Source: Rhodococcus sp. 14-2483-1-2 (lineage in GTDB: Bacteria; Actinomycetota; Actinomycetes; Mycobacteriales; Mycobacteriaceae). From it: a stretch of 64,000 nt of DNA. The DNA is taken from positions 84,904 to 148,903 of the forward strand of contig NZ_NPFW01000003.1 of NCBI RefSeq assembly GCF_002259405.1, written 5' to 3'. Position numbers and translations under genes: made by a program. Below, one piece after another: positions 8,773-16,816 of the stretch; position 1 is the first letter of the stretch; each line of letters begins with the position of its first letter. The notes beneath the pieces were generated by a model that saw nothing but the letters and a program-made list of their open reading frames with translations, was not told the DNA's origin and did no database searches.

Positions 8773-9645
8773 TTGATAACGCCGATCGCGCTTGGACCGC
8801 ACATCGACTACCAGTACGGAGAATCGGGCCGCAACTACCCGTATGGTGCCTCCATATCGGTCCACGACGGGTCCGATATAGTCTTGCTCGACGCCAGCCT
8901 CGGTGCGACCCGCCCAACAGCAGATCTGCTCCTGCTCAGTCATTACCACGAAGATCACGTGGTGTCGGCCAGCACAGCTGCAGCAGACATCGCTGTTCAC
9001 GAACTCGATCTACCCGCAGTGCAATCCTGGGCCGGCTACATGAAACACGTGGGCCTCGATCCAGGCGAGTGGGAGAGCGCGCTGCAATCGGACTTTCACT
9101 GGAGCCCGCTTCCGCACGCCACAGCATTCGGCAGCGACGCCGTGTTCGATGTCGGAGCGCGCACACGGATCCGGGTGATTCCACTTCCAGGGCACACGCC
9201 GGGACACTGCGGATTCCTGGTCGAGCCGGACGACGTCTTATACCTCGCCGATGTCGACCTGTCGTCGTTCGGGCCGTTCTACGGCGACCGTTCCTCCAGC
9301 CTGAAGGACACCCGAGCGTCGTTGGCCAGGTGCGCTGCCATCGAGGCGCGGGTTTACCTGACGTTCCACCACAAGGGGCCCTACACCGTGCGCTCGGAAT
9401 TCCTTGCTGCGCTGGCCGACTACATCGCGGTACTCGATCAACGAGCGGACCGAGTGATCGATCTCCTCGGCAAAGGCCCTCGGAGCGCAGCAAACCTCGT
9501 GGGTCATGGCGTGATCTACCGCCCTGGCAGACGACCCGGTTTCGCCGACGAAATGGAGGCTCGGATGTGCCAACTGCATCTCGACGATCTGGTCGATCGA
9601 GGTCAAGCTCTAAAGGCCGACGGTGATCTCTACGAACTGGCATGA
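8773..9645 (+). CDS. Metallo-beta-lactamase-fold hydrolase
   Basis: A 290-residue MBL-fold protein with zinc motif His57-x-His59-x-Asp61-His62, a third-ligand loop containing His141 and His145 (GHTPGH), and a downstream ADVDL segment. The C-terminal part has helical, winged-helix-like character. I use the TTG at 8773 because homologous-looking sequence begins there and the upstream frame overlaps the regulator. It could be a thioesterase- or lactonase-like hydrolase of a pathway intermediate. It is convergent with the SnoaL-like gene, 36 bases away. Confidence 0.82.
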   Translation: MITPIALGPHIDYQYGESGRNYPYGASISVHDGSDIVLLDASLGATRPTADLLLLSHYHEDHVVSASTAAADIAVHELDLPAVQSWAGYMKHVGLDPGEWESALQSDFHWSPLPHATAFGSDAVFDVGARTRIRVIPLPGHTPGHCGFLVEPDDVLYLADVDLSSFGPFYGDRSSSLKDTRASLARCAAIEARVYLTFHHKGPYTVRSEFLAALADYIAVLDQRADRVIDLLGKGPRSAANLVGHGVIYRPGRRPGFADEMEARMCQLHLDDLVDRGQALKADGDLYELA

Positions 9646-9681
9646 CCGCCACCGCTGCAGGCATTCAACGTTTCTGCAGAA

Positions 9682-10497
9682 TTACAGCGCAGCCGGCTGC
9701 CGGCCTGCGGCAACGGCCAAGCTCTTCGAGAGCCCGAGCCGGTCTCTGACCACGTGTCCGGCGATCACTGTGCCATCTTGCACGTGGACGAGACCGACTA
9801 CGTGCATCTCGGCCGTGCATCCCTCGGTTCCGCGGACAGCGAGTGGTGTGTCGACGGGCCGTCCACGCTGAACGCCGTGGAATCCAACGGCTCGCCCGGC
9901 CGAAAAAATGTCATCGATCTCGGTCGAGATCACATCGAGCGGTGTCGAGATCCGTTCTGTCACAGCCGAATCATCGACTGTGACCCCAGCGGTTGTGGTG
10001 ATCCCGCCTGAGTCGACCCACCGCCGGACGCATGAAACAGCATCGGCATCGGACGGGGTCGCGAGCACGTCCCAGGGCGCTACCGCAGGCGCGGCTACCG
10101 GATCCGGCGAGCTCTCTCCGGCGAGCTGACGCCTACGCGCGAGGTAGTCCTGCTCCACGAAATTGGCAACCAACCGCGCGCCGTCCCATTTGTACAGCCC
10201 GATCCCGCCCCACGATGCAACTGCTCCGCAATGGCGCAGGGATGCACCATGTTCGGTGAATCGCATGGCCACCCGGTCACCCGAGCAGATCAGCTCGTTG
10301 ACGGTCAGCCCCAAGCCAGGAAATTGCTCGAACTGCTTCCTGGCCGCCGGTATGTACGCAGAATCTCGACCGACGAGATGATGACCGCCCATGTGCAAGG
10401 TGTACTCGGGGTCCATTATCTCAGCACACACAGTCGTGTCCTGCCTGTTGGTGTAATCGATGCAGTACCTGCGCATGAGAGCAACGAACGGCTCCAT
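9682..10497 (-). CDS. Tandem SnoaL/NTF2-like protein
   Basis: A 271-residue protein made of two NTF2-like halves of about 130 residues, the first starting MEPFVALMRRYCIDY. The fold is shared by polyketide cyclases, ketosteroid isomerases and small hydratases, so it may bind or isomerise a pathway intermediate; no catalytic residues can be named safely. It begins three bases after the enoyl-CoA hydratase stop, whose last codons supply its GGAAGG ribosome-binding site, so the two are translationally coupled. It ends the carboxylase-hydratase operon. Confidence 0.7.
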   Translation of the reverse strand: MEPFVALMRRYCIDYTNRQDTTVCAEIMDPEYTLHMGGHHLVGRDSAYIPAARKQFEQFPGLGLTVNELICSGDRVAMRFTEHGASLRHCGAVASWGGIGLYKWDGARLVANFVEQDYLARRRQLAGESSPDPVAAPAVAPWDVLATPSDADAVSCVRRWVDSGGITTTAGVTVDDSAVTERISTPLDVISTEIDDIFSAGRAVGFHGVQRGRPVDTPLAVRGTEGCTAEMHVVGLVHVQDGTVIAGHVVRDRLGLSKSLAVAAGRQPAAL

Positions 10498-10500
10498 GGC

Positions 10501-11310
10501 CTACCTTCCTTCGAATCGAGGCGCTCTGCGTTCGGCAAACGCAGTGACACCCTCGACCAGATCGTGCGTCGAGAACAACACGGTCAACGCATCGACTGCA
10601 TGGCTGAATTCGCCACTGTCGACGCCTCGCCCGATCACCTCCTTGCCCACGGACAAAGCCAGAGGTGCCTGCTCGGTGACTCTGGCTGCAATGTCGAGTG
10701 CCGAAGTCAGCAATTCCTCCTGCGGCACGACCTTCTGGACCATACCGAGAGTGAACGCCTGACCCGCATCGATACGCACGTTGGCGAACACCATGTACTT
10801 GGTCCATTGCCGACCGATGATCGACGGGGCCCGCAGGATGCCGAAACCTGGCACCAATCCCACGCCCGCTTCGGGCATGCCGAACTGGGCGGTCTCGGAT
10901 GCAATGACGAAATCACATGCCATCGTCAGTTCGCAACCGCCACCGAGAGCCCACCCGTTCACCGCGGCGATGATCGGTAGCGACGCATTCTCAACTGCTG
11001 CAAACCCTTTCATTGCGTCGATCATGTAGTCGCGGCGTTCACGAATTCCAGCGTCCTCACCGAATGCGGCCAGGTCGCCACCCGCGGAGAACGCTACGTC
11101 GCCAGCGCCGGTGATAACGACTGCCCGTACTTCTTCGTCCTGCTCGAATTCTCCGATCAATCCGCGCAACTGACTCCAGAAGACGGGTGCTATGGCATTG
11201 AGCTTGTCCGGCCGATCGATGCGCAGCACGGCAACGCGTTCGACGAACTCGACCGAAAAGTGATCGAACTTCGTCGTCAGTGCACGTGCTACCTCGTGGC
11301 GGTCCGTCAT
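10501..11310 (-). CDS. Enoyl-CoA hydratase/isomerase (crotonase family)
   Basis: A 269-residue crotonase-fold enzyme. The CoA-binding oxyanion segment AFSAGGDLAAF lies near residue 70 and the second oxyanion loop WALGGGCEL near 115. Its ATG overlaps the stop of the carboxyltransferase gene in an ATGA, so the two are coupled. Beside a biotin carboxylase it would hydrate the carboxylated enoyl-CoA, as AtuE or LiuC do in the Atu and Liu pathways. That role is inferred from position. Confidence 0.87.
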   Translation of the reverse strand: MTDRHEVARALTTKFDHFSVEFVERVAVLRIDRPDKLNAIAPVFWSQLRGLIGEFEQDEEVRAVVITGAGDVAFSAGGDLAAFGEDAGIRERRDYMIDAMKGFAAVENASLPIIAAVNGWALGGGCELTMACDFVIASETAQFGMPEAGVGLVPGFGILRAPSIIGRQWTKYMVFANVRIDAGQAFTLGMVQKVVPQEELLTSALDIAARVTEQAPLALSVGKEVIGRGVDSGEFSHAVDALTVLFSTHDLVEGVTAFAERRAPRFEGR

Positions 11311-12869
11311 CGATCCCACTTACCCACCACGCGCACAGCTCTGCTACCCCATGCGAGATCGAGTGCACGCGCAATGACCTCGCGCGTGCGCGACGGGTCG
11401 ATCACGTCGTCCAACGAAAGGTGGGCTGCCGCTTCCCAAGGTTCGGACTCGGCACGCCATTCCTCGGTCAGTTCCGCCACCAGCGCATCGCGCGCCGCTG
11501 GGCCCTCCTCTGCCAGCACTTTTTCCATCCTGCGTCTGTGCACCGTGCGAATACCGGCCTCCGGTGCCATGAATCCCATCTCGGCCGTCGGCCACGCGAA
11601 CAGGAAATCCGGATGGGTCGGCCGGCCCCCCATGGCAAAGTGGCCACCACCGTACGCTTTTCGCAGAACCACCCCTATTTTGGGTACGCGCGCGGATGCG
11701 ATGCGCGAAACAGTCTTCTCGTAGGCATGGAGGATTCCGCCCTTCTCGGCCTGAGTTCCGATCATCAAACCGGGCACATCATGCAAGAAGACGAGCGGAA
11801 CGTTGAACGTGTCGCACAGATCTATGAACTGTTCTTCCTTGGACAACGACGCTGGATCGAGTGCGCCGGCTCGAATGAGCGGCTGGTTGGCGATAACGCC
11901 GACGGGTTGGCCTTCGATGCGCGCCAGAAAGGTGAGGAGACTTCCACCGAAACCGCTGCCCCAGGGAAACTTCGAGCCGTCGTCGACAATGGCATCGACC
12001 ACATCGTTCATGTCGTATGCAGATCGACTGCTGGCCGGAACGATATCGAGCAGTTCCGACGGATCGACCGCCGGTTCGACGGCCGGAGCGACCGGAGCCG
12101 GCGAAGCCGCGCTCGACGGAAGGTACGACAGAAACGCAGCGATGGCGTCCATCGCGTCGGACTCCGTCGATACGACCATGTGTACGTTGCGTGCTTCCTG
12201 TGCGGCGTCAGGGCCACCGAGCTCCTCGTCGGTGACGAACTCGCCGATAGCCGCATCGACGACCGACGGACCGGAGAGCGCAATGGAACCGGATTGCATC
12301 ATGACGACGAAATGTGCAGTGGCAGCGTGCAGGGCGGAGTCGCCGTACGAGGGACCCAGTACCGCGGCAGCGCGCGGCACCGGCGGTTCCTCCGGCCGCG
12401 GGCCGAGGAAAGTCTTGAAGTCCAAGGGCAACCCACTGAAGCGCCAGCCCATCACGTCTGGCATACGTCCACCGTCCGCGTCGCAGAGCAACACCAACGG
12501 GTACCCCAGACGCTGCGCCTGCTCGATGACATGGCCCTGCTTGCGCATACTGGTCGGTGCAGTAGTTCCCGCGAGCAGACTGGCGTCGATTCCGATGACC
12601 CCGACCGTGCGACCGTCGAGCTTGCCGAATCCGGTCACGACACTGTCACCGGGGACGGGCTTGTGTATGCGTCGCTCCGGCAAGCCGAGTCCACCGGTTT
12701 CGAGGAACGAGCCGGCGTCGAGGATGAGGTCGATACGCTCACGTACGGGTAGACGACCCGAGTCGGTGTGCTTTTTTAGCGATTCCGGCCCACCCATCTG
12801 AAGTGACTCGTGTCTGCGCCGTGTCAGCTCGTCGACACGGTCCTTCATGGTCGGCTCGGTCGTTCCCAT
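11307..12869 (-). CDS. Acyl-CoA carboxylase, carboxyltransferase (beta) subunit
   Basis: A 520-residue carboxyltransferase that moves CO2 from carboxybiotin to an acyl-CoA. The N-terminal half has the RIDLILD and GVIGIDASLLAG segments, the C-terminal half the GFGGSLLTFLARI and KAYGGGHFAMGG segments that build the acyl-CoA and biotin pockets. The start chosen has a GGGGAG site. The AYGGGHFAMGG loop differs from what I recall of propionyl-CoA and methylcrotonyl-CoA enzymes, so the substrate is open. It is divergent from the biotin carboxylase partner 73 bases away and co-transcribed with the hydratase and SnoaL-like genes. Confidence 0.9.
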   Translation of the reverse strand: MGTTEPTMKDRVDELTRRRHESLQMGGPESLKKHTDSGRLPVRERIDLILDAGSFLETGGLGLPERRIHKPVPGDSVVTGFGKLDGRTVGVIGIDASLLAGTTAPTSMRKQGHVIEQAQRLGYPLVLLCDADGGRMPDVMGWRFSGLPLDFKTFLGPRPEEPPVPRAAAVLGPSYGDSALHAATAHFVVMMQSGSIALSGPSVVDAAIGEFVTDEELGGPDAAQEARNVHMVVSTESDAMDAIAAFLSYLPSSAASPAPVAPAVEPAVDPSELLDIVPASSRSAYDMNDVVDAIVDDGSKFPWGSGFGGSLLTFLARIEGQPVGVIANQPLIRAGALDPASLSKEEQFIDLCDTFNVPLVFLHDVPGLMIGTQAEKGGILHAYEKTVSRIASARVPKIGVVLRKAYGGGHFAMGGRPTHPDFLFAWPTAEMGFMAPEAGIRTVHRRRMEKVLAEEGPAARDALVAELTEEWRAESEPWEAAAHLSLDDVIDPSRTREVIARALDLAWGSRAVRVVGKWDR

Positions 12870-12909
12870 GCCACTCCCCTTCGCGAACAAATCCAGCATT
12901 TCCTGTAAA

Positions 12910-12927
12910 CTACCATACGACCGGTAG
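12910..12927. promoter_or_regulatory. Imperfect operator-like palindrome between carboxylase genes
   Basis: CTACC-N8-GGTAG lies in the 73-base gap between the divergent carboxyltransferase and biotin carboxylase genes. Its inner part, CATAC-N4-GGTAG, is a degenerate form of CAAAC-N4-GTTTG seen elsewhere in the cluster. It could regulate both genes. Confidence 0.4.
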
Positions 12928-12942
12928 ATTAAAGGAGCCCCG

Positions 12943-14751
12943 ATGATCGATTCGATTTTGATTGCAAACCGCGGAGAGATAGCGGTGAGGTTGATCCGCG
13001 CTTACCGTGAGCTGGGCATTCGTACCGTCGCGGTGTACAGCGACGCAGATTTCGAAGCCCTCCACGTCAGACTTGCCGACACGGCCCGACGCGTCGGGCC
13101 GGCTGCCGTCGGCCAGTCCTACCTCGACGTCGAGGCCGTGGTCGGGGCGGCATTGGATTCCGGGGCCGACGCCGTCGACCCCGGATACGGCCTGCTCAGC
13201 GAGAATGCCGCGTTCGCGGAGGCCGTAACATCTGCCGGCCTCACGTTCATCGGGCCGTCGGCCCGCGTCATCGCCCGAATGGGCGACAAGGTCGCCGCCC
13301 GCAACGCAGCTCGGAAATCGAATGTTCCAACGGTGCCCGGCAGTGACGGCACGGTGAACTCACTCGAAGACGCGCACGACATCGCCGTCCGGATCGGCTA
13401 CCCCGTCATCATCAAGAGCTCGTTCGGTGGTGGGGGCAGGGGAATGCGCATTGTCAGCGATGCGCAAGAACTCGACGCCGCACTCCAAGCGGCCTCGTCG
13501 GAATCGCAGGCGTCGTTCGGTCGTCCCGAAGTCTTCATCGAGCGGCACGTCCGCGGCGCACGACATGTAGAAGTGCAGGTAGTAGGCGATAACCACGGCA
13601 ACATCGTGCATCTGGGAGATCGCGATTGCTCGGTACAGCGTCGGCACCAGAAGCTGATCGAAGAGGCTCCGGCACCCCACCTCTCCGACGAGACCCGCCG
13701 AGCACTGACCGACGCATCGGTCCGACTGGCCCGTGAGGTCGGTTACGTCAGCACAGGTACCGTCGAGTTTCTCTACGAACCCGCTACCGAGAACATCTAC
13801 TTTCTCGAGATGAACACCCGGCTCCAGGTCGAGCACGGCGTCACGGAGATGGTCACCGGAATCGATCTCGTGGCAACACGTTTGGCGATCGCGAACGGTG
13901 AAAACCTACCGTTCGTCCAGGACGACATCGTGCTGTCCGGACATGCGATCGAAGTCCGCCTGTCGGCAGAGGATCCGTGGAATCACTTCGTGCCGACCCC
14001 CGGTACGGCCGAAGTTCTGCGTGTTCCCGGCGGACCGTGGCTGCGAGCCGACCTCGGTATAGGCCAGGGCGATTCCGTTGCCAGAGAATACGACTCGATG
14101 TTCGGGAAACTTCTGGCGTGGGGAAACGATCGAAATACAGCCCGCCGCAGACTGATCGCCGCGCTCGGAGAATTACGCATCGACGGCTTCACGACAACCG
14201 CCCCCTACTGCGCGGGGATACTGTCCGAGCGCAGCTTCGTCGTTGCCGAGCACACGACGACCTCGGTCGACGAGCAGTGGCAAGCGAGCGAGAACACTCG
14301 TCCCGCCCATACGAATACCTCCATCTCAGAGGGCAATCCCATGTCATCATCTGCAGCGACGTCGAGGCTCGTCGACATCGACGCCGCGGGCGGGACGGTA
14401 CGGGTCACGATCTTCGGAGTAGGCAAAGGCAAGGGGGCCGACACCGCACGGGCTGCCGAACGAAGTTCGTCCAGCAGGAGCAACGGAAACGGCAACAACG
14501 CTGGTGACACCGGTTCCGCACAGCCGTCCTCACCTATGGACGGCGTGGTTGTGGCAGTCAACGTCGAATCCGGTGCGCAGGTGGTCAAGGGCCAGGCCCT
14601 CGCCGTCGTGGAAGCAATGAAGATGCAGATGCCCGTGGTTGCGCCCTACGGCGGAACGGTCCACGCAGTCTTGGTCGAACTGGGAGACAGTGTCATCGGT
14701 CGCCAGCAGATCATCACCCTCGAGCCTGTGGTCGACACCGCATCCGTCTGA
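12943..14751 (+). CDS. Acyl-CoA carboxylase alpha subunit: biotin carboxylase fused to BCCP
   Basis: A 602-residue biotin-dependent carboxylase subunit. The biotin carboxylase domain (about 1-445) starts IDSILIANRGEIAVR, has the ATP-grasp glycine loop SFGGGGRGM near 158-166 and EMNTRLQVEH near 289-298. A low-complexity Ser/Asn linker (about 450-525) leads to the biotinyl domain, with the biotinylated Lys560 in EAMKM. An internal ATG at 14341, after GAGGGC, begins the C-terminal segment and might give a separate BCCP. A clear AAAGGAG site precedes the main start. With the divergent beta subunit it would carboxylate an acyl-CoA of unknown identity. Confidence 0.93.
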   Translation: MIDSILIANRGEIAVRLIRAYRELGIRTVAVYSDADFEALHVRLADTARRVGPAAVGQSYLDVEAVVGAALDSGADAVDPGYGLLSENAAFAEAVTSAGLTFIGPSARVIARMGDKVAARNAARKSNVPTVPGSDGTVNSLEDAHDIAVRIGYPVIIKSSFGGGGRGMRIVSDAQELDAALQAASSESQASFGRPEVFIERHVRGARHVEVQVVGDNHGNIVHLGDRDCSVQRRHQKLIEEAPAPHLSDETRRALTDASVRLAREVGYVSTGTVEFLYEPATENIYFLEMNTRLQVEHGVTEMVTGIDLVATRLAIANGENLPFVQDDIVLSGHAIEVRLSAEDPWNHFVPTPGTAEVLRVPGGPWLRADLGIGQGDSVAREYDSMFGKLLAWGNDRNTARRRLIAALGELRIDGFTTTAPYCAGILSERSFVVAEHTTTSVDEQWQASENTRPAHTNTSISEGNPMSSSAATSRLVDIDAAGGTVRVTIFGVGKGKGADTARAAERSSSSRSNGNGNNAGDTGSAQPSSPMDGVVVAVNVESGAQVVKGQALAVVEAMKMQMPVVAPYGGTVHAVLVELGDSVIGRQQIITLEPVVDTASV

Positions 14752-14775
14752 CTCCTCCGACTCGGGATCACCGGA

Positions 14776-14816
14776 CACAGTCGCTTGCTCTCGAGAACGG
14801 AGAGCAAGCGGCTGTG
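14776..14816. terminator. Bidirectional hairpin terminator
   Basis: Arms of 17 bases at 14776-14792 and 14800-14816 pair with one G-T wobble around a 7-base loop. It lies between the convergent biotin carboxylase and SDR genes. There is no long T-run, as is common in actinobacteria. Confidence 0.75.
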
Positions 14817-14843
14817 CCCTACATCGATTCCCCCGAGCGGGGT

Positions 14844-15650
14844 TCAGAGCATGGATTGCTCCGGCCCTCCGCCGTCGATCAGCAATCGCTGCCCGGTGAC
14901 ATAACTACCGTCGCCCGAAGCCAGATACGCCACCGCGGCCGCGACGTCGGCAGGCACACACACCCGGCCGAACGGGTACGTGTCGGCCAGGTTCTCCAGC
15001 GTGTCACCGCCGGCCGACACCAAGCGTTCGCCCATGTCCGTTGCGACCAGGCCAGGGGCGACAATGTTGACCCGAATTCCGTGCAGACGTTCTTCCTTGG
15101 CGATGGTTCGAGCTGCTGCCTCTATTGCAGCCTTGGCCATCGTGTAGGGGGCACATCGAGCCGGCGCTGCATCGGTGAACGCCGAAGACACCACGATGAT
15201 GTCGCCCCGTTCCGCCGCACGCATGCCTGGTAGCAGCCGTCGAATGAGATCGATCGGTCCGAGCACGTGCACGTCGAACAGGGACTGGAATTCCGGCATC
15301 TGCGTTGACAGTACGGTTTTGCCCCTACTGGCGGTTCCGGCGTTGCTGACGAGCAAGTCCACTACACCCAGCTCGGCGGCAATCTCCGTGCACATGTCGG
15401 CGACGGCGATGTCGTCGGATATCGAGGCTCCGTATGCGGCCGCTGTACCGCCGGCGCAGACGATTTCATCGACAACTTCGTCCGCAGCAGCTGAGCCCGT
15501 ACGATAGTTGACGGCCACCGCCGCTCCTTCCGCGGCCAGGCGAAGCGCAATGCCGCGCCCCACCCCGCGTGAAGACCCCGTCACGAGCGCTACCCGTCCC
15601 GCCAAACGTGCGCTCGAAAATGTTGAATCAGTTAGTATTTCGGTCATCAT
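14844..15650 (-). CDS. SDR-family oxidoreductase
   Basis: A 268-residue short-chain dehydrogenase with nucleotide motif TGSSRGVG near 22-29, SNAG near 105, catalytic Ser and Tyr in the SSAFTD and YTMAKAA segments, and a DGGG end. Two adjacent ATGs (15650, 15647) are possible starts; the longer frame upstream overlaps the acyl-CoA dehydrogenase and is not SDR-like. It is last of the minus-strand operon thiolase - FadB-type - acyl-CoA dehydrogenase - SDR. It is the second SDR in the cluster and probably acts on a hydroxyacyl- or ketoacyl-CoA. Confidence 0.86.
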   Translation of the reverse strand: MMTEILTDSTFSSARLAGRVALVTGSSRGVGRGIALRLAAEGAAVAVNYRTGSAAADEVVDEIVCAGGTAAAYGASISDDIAVADMCTEIAAELGVVDLLVSNAGTASRGKTVLSTQMPEFQSLFDVHVLGPIDLIRRLLPGMRAAERGDIIVVSSAFTDAAPARCAPYTMAKAAIEAAARTIAKEERLHGIRVNIVAPGLVATDMGERLVSAGGDTLENLADTYPFGRVCVPADVAAAVAYLASGDGSYVTGQRLLIDGGGPEQSML

Positions 15651-15667
15651 GGCCCCGTCTTCGCTGT

Positions 15668-16816
15668 TCACCGGTCGACGAGCGCGCGGCCGACGATTTC
15701 CTTCATGACCTCGTTGGCTCCGCCGTAGATTCGTTGCACTCTCGCATCGCGCCACATCTTCGCGATCGGATATTCCTCCATGTACCCGTAACCGCCGAAC
15801 AGTTGCAAGCACCGGTCGATCACCGAACATTGCAGGTCGGTAGTCCAGTATTTTGCGCCCGCAGCTTCATCCGGCGTCAGCTCGCCTGCATCGAGCGCGA
15901 CAACGCATCGATCTACGTAGGATCGAGCCACCCGAATCTCGGTGTGCATCTCTGCCAACGTCATTCGGACCGATTGCAGCGCGGCCAAAGACCCGCCGAA
16001 TGCTTGACGCTCTCGCGTGTGGTCGAGTGCGAGCGCGAGTGCCTTTTCGGCCGACGCTGCAGCCAACACCGCCATAGACAGCCGCTCGCGAGGTAAATTC
16101 TTCATGGCTGAGGCGAAGCCACGACCCGGGATGCCGATGACGTTGGATCGCGGGACACGGCATTCGCCGAAGAACAACTCGGCGGTGTCCTGCGCCCGAC
16201 GGCCGATCTTGTGCAATGGTTTTCCTCGTTCGAATCCGTGTGTGCCCTGTTCGACCACGATCAGAGAGGTTTCCCGGTCTCCACCGCCCGCTAGGTCGCT
16301 GCGCGCCAACACGATGACGAAGTCGCACGAACTGCCGTTGGTGATGAAGATCTTCGATCCGTCCAGAACCAGCTCGTCACCGTCGACTCGCGCCGTCGTA
16401 CGAATGGCGGCGAGGTCGGACCCCGCTCCGGGTTCGGTCATGGCAAGAGCCCACACTGCTTCACCGTTGGTGAAGCCCGGCAACCATCGCTTCTTCTGCT
16501 CGTCGTCGGTTTGTTCCAACAAGTAGGGCGTCAGGATGTCGTTGTGCATGGTGAAGGTGTCTCCCGCGGCACCGGTATCCACCAGTTCCTCGGCCATCAC
16601 CGTGTTGTAGCGGAAGTCGCGGATTCCGAGACCACCGAACTCTTCGGGAACTTCGAAACCCAGGTAGCCCTGTCGACCTGCCTCGGTGATGAAGTCTCGT
16701 CCGACGACGCCGACGGTTTCCCATTCTTCGGTGAACGGTAGCGCCCTGTGTGTCAGGAAAGTTCGGAAACTACTGCGAAACGCCTCGTGGTCAGGGGTGT
16801 AGAGATCCCGCTTCAT
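15668..16816 (-). CDS. Acyl-CoA dehydrogenase
   Basis: A 382-residue FAD-dependent acyl-CoA dehydrogenase. It has the FAD-binding AMTEPGAGSD motif near 125-134, the ITNG segment near 160, and the C-terminal LFGGYGYMEEYP and QRIYGGANEVM motifs; the Glu of the last is the usual catalytic base. The start is the ATG overlapping the FadB-type stop in an ATGA; a GTG six bases upstream is less likely. It should introduce the alpha,beta double bond before carboxylation or hydration. Confidence 0.92.
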   Translation of the reverse strand: MKRDLYTPDHEAFRSSFRTFLTHRALPFTEEWETVGVVGRDFITEAGRQGYLGFEVPEEFGGLGIRDFRYNTVMAEELVDTGAAGDTFTMHNDILTPYLLEQTDDEQKKRWLPGFTNGEAVWALAMTEPGAGSDLAAIRTTARVDGDELVLDGSKIFITNGSSCDFVIVLARSDLAGGGDRETSLIVVEQGTHGFERGKPLHKIGRRAQDTAELFFGECRVPRSNVIGIPGRGFASAMKNLPRERLSMAVLAAASAEKALALALDHTRERQAFGGSLAALQSVRMTLAEMHTEIRVARSYVDRCVVALDAGELTPDEAAGAKYWTTDLQCSVIDRCLQLFGGYGYMEEYPIAKMWRDARVQRIYGGANEVMKEIVGRALVDR

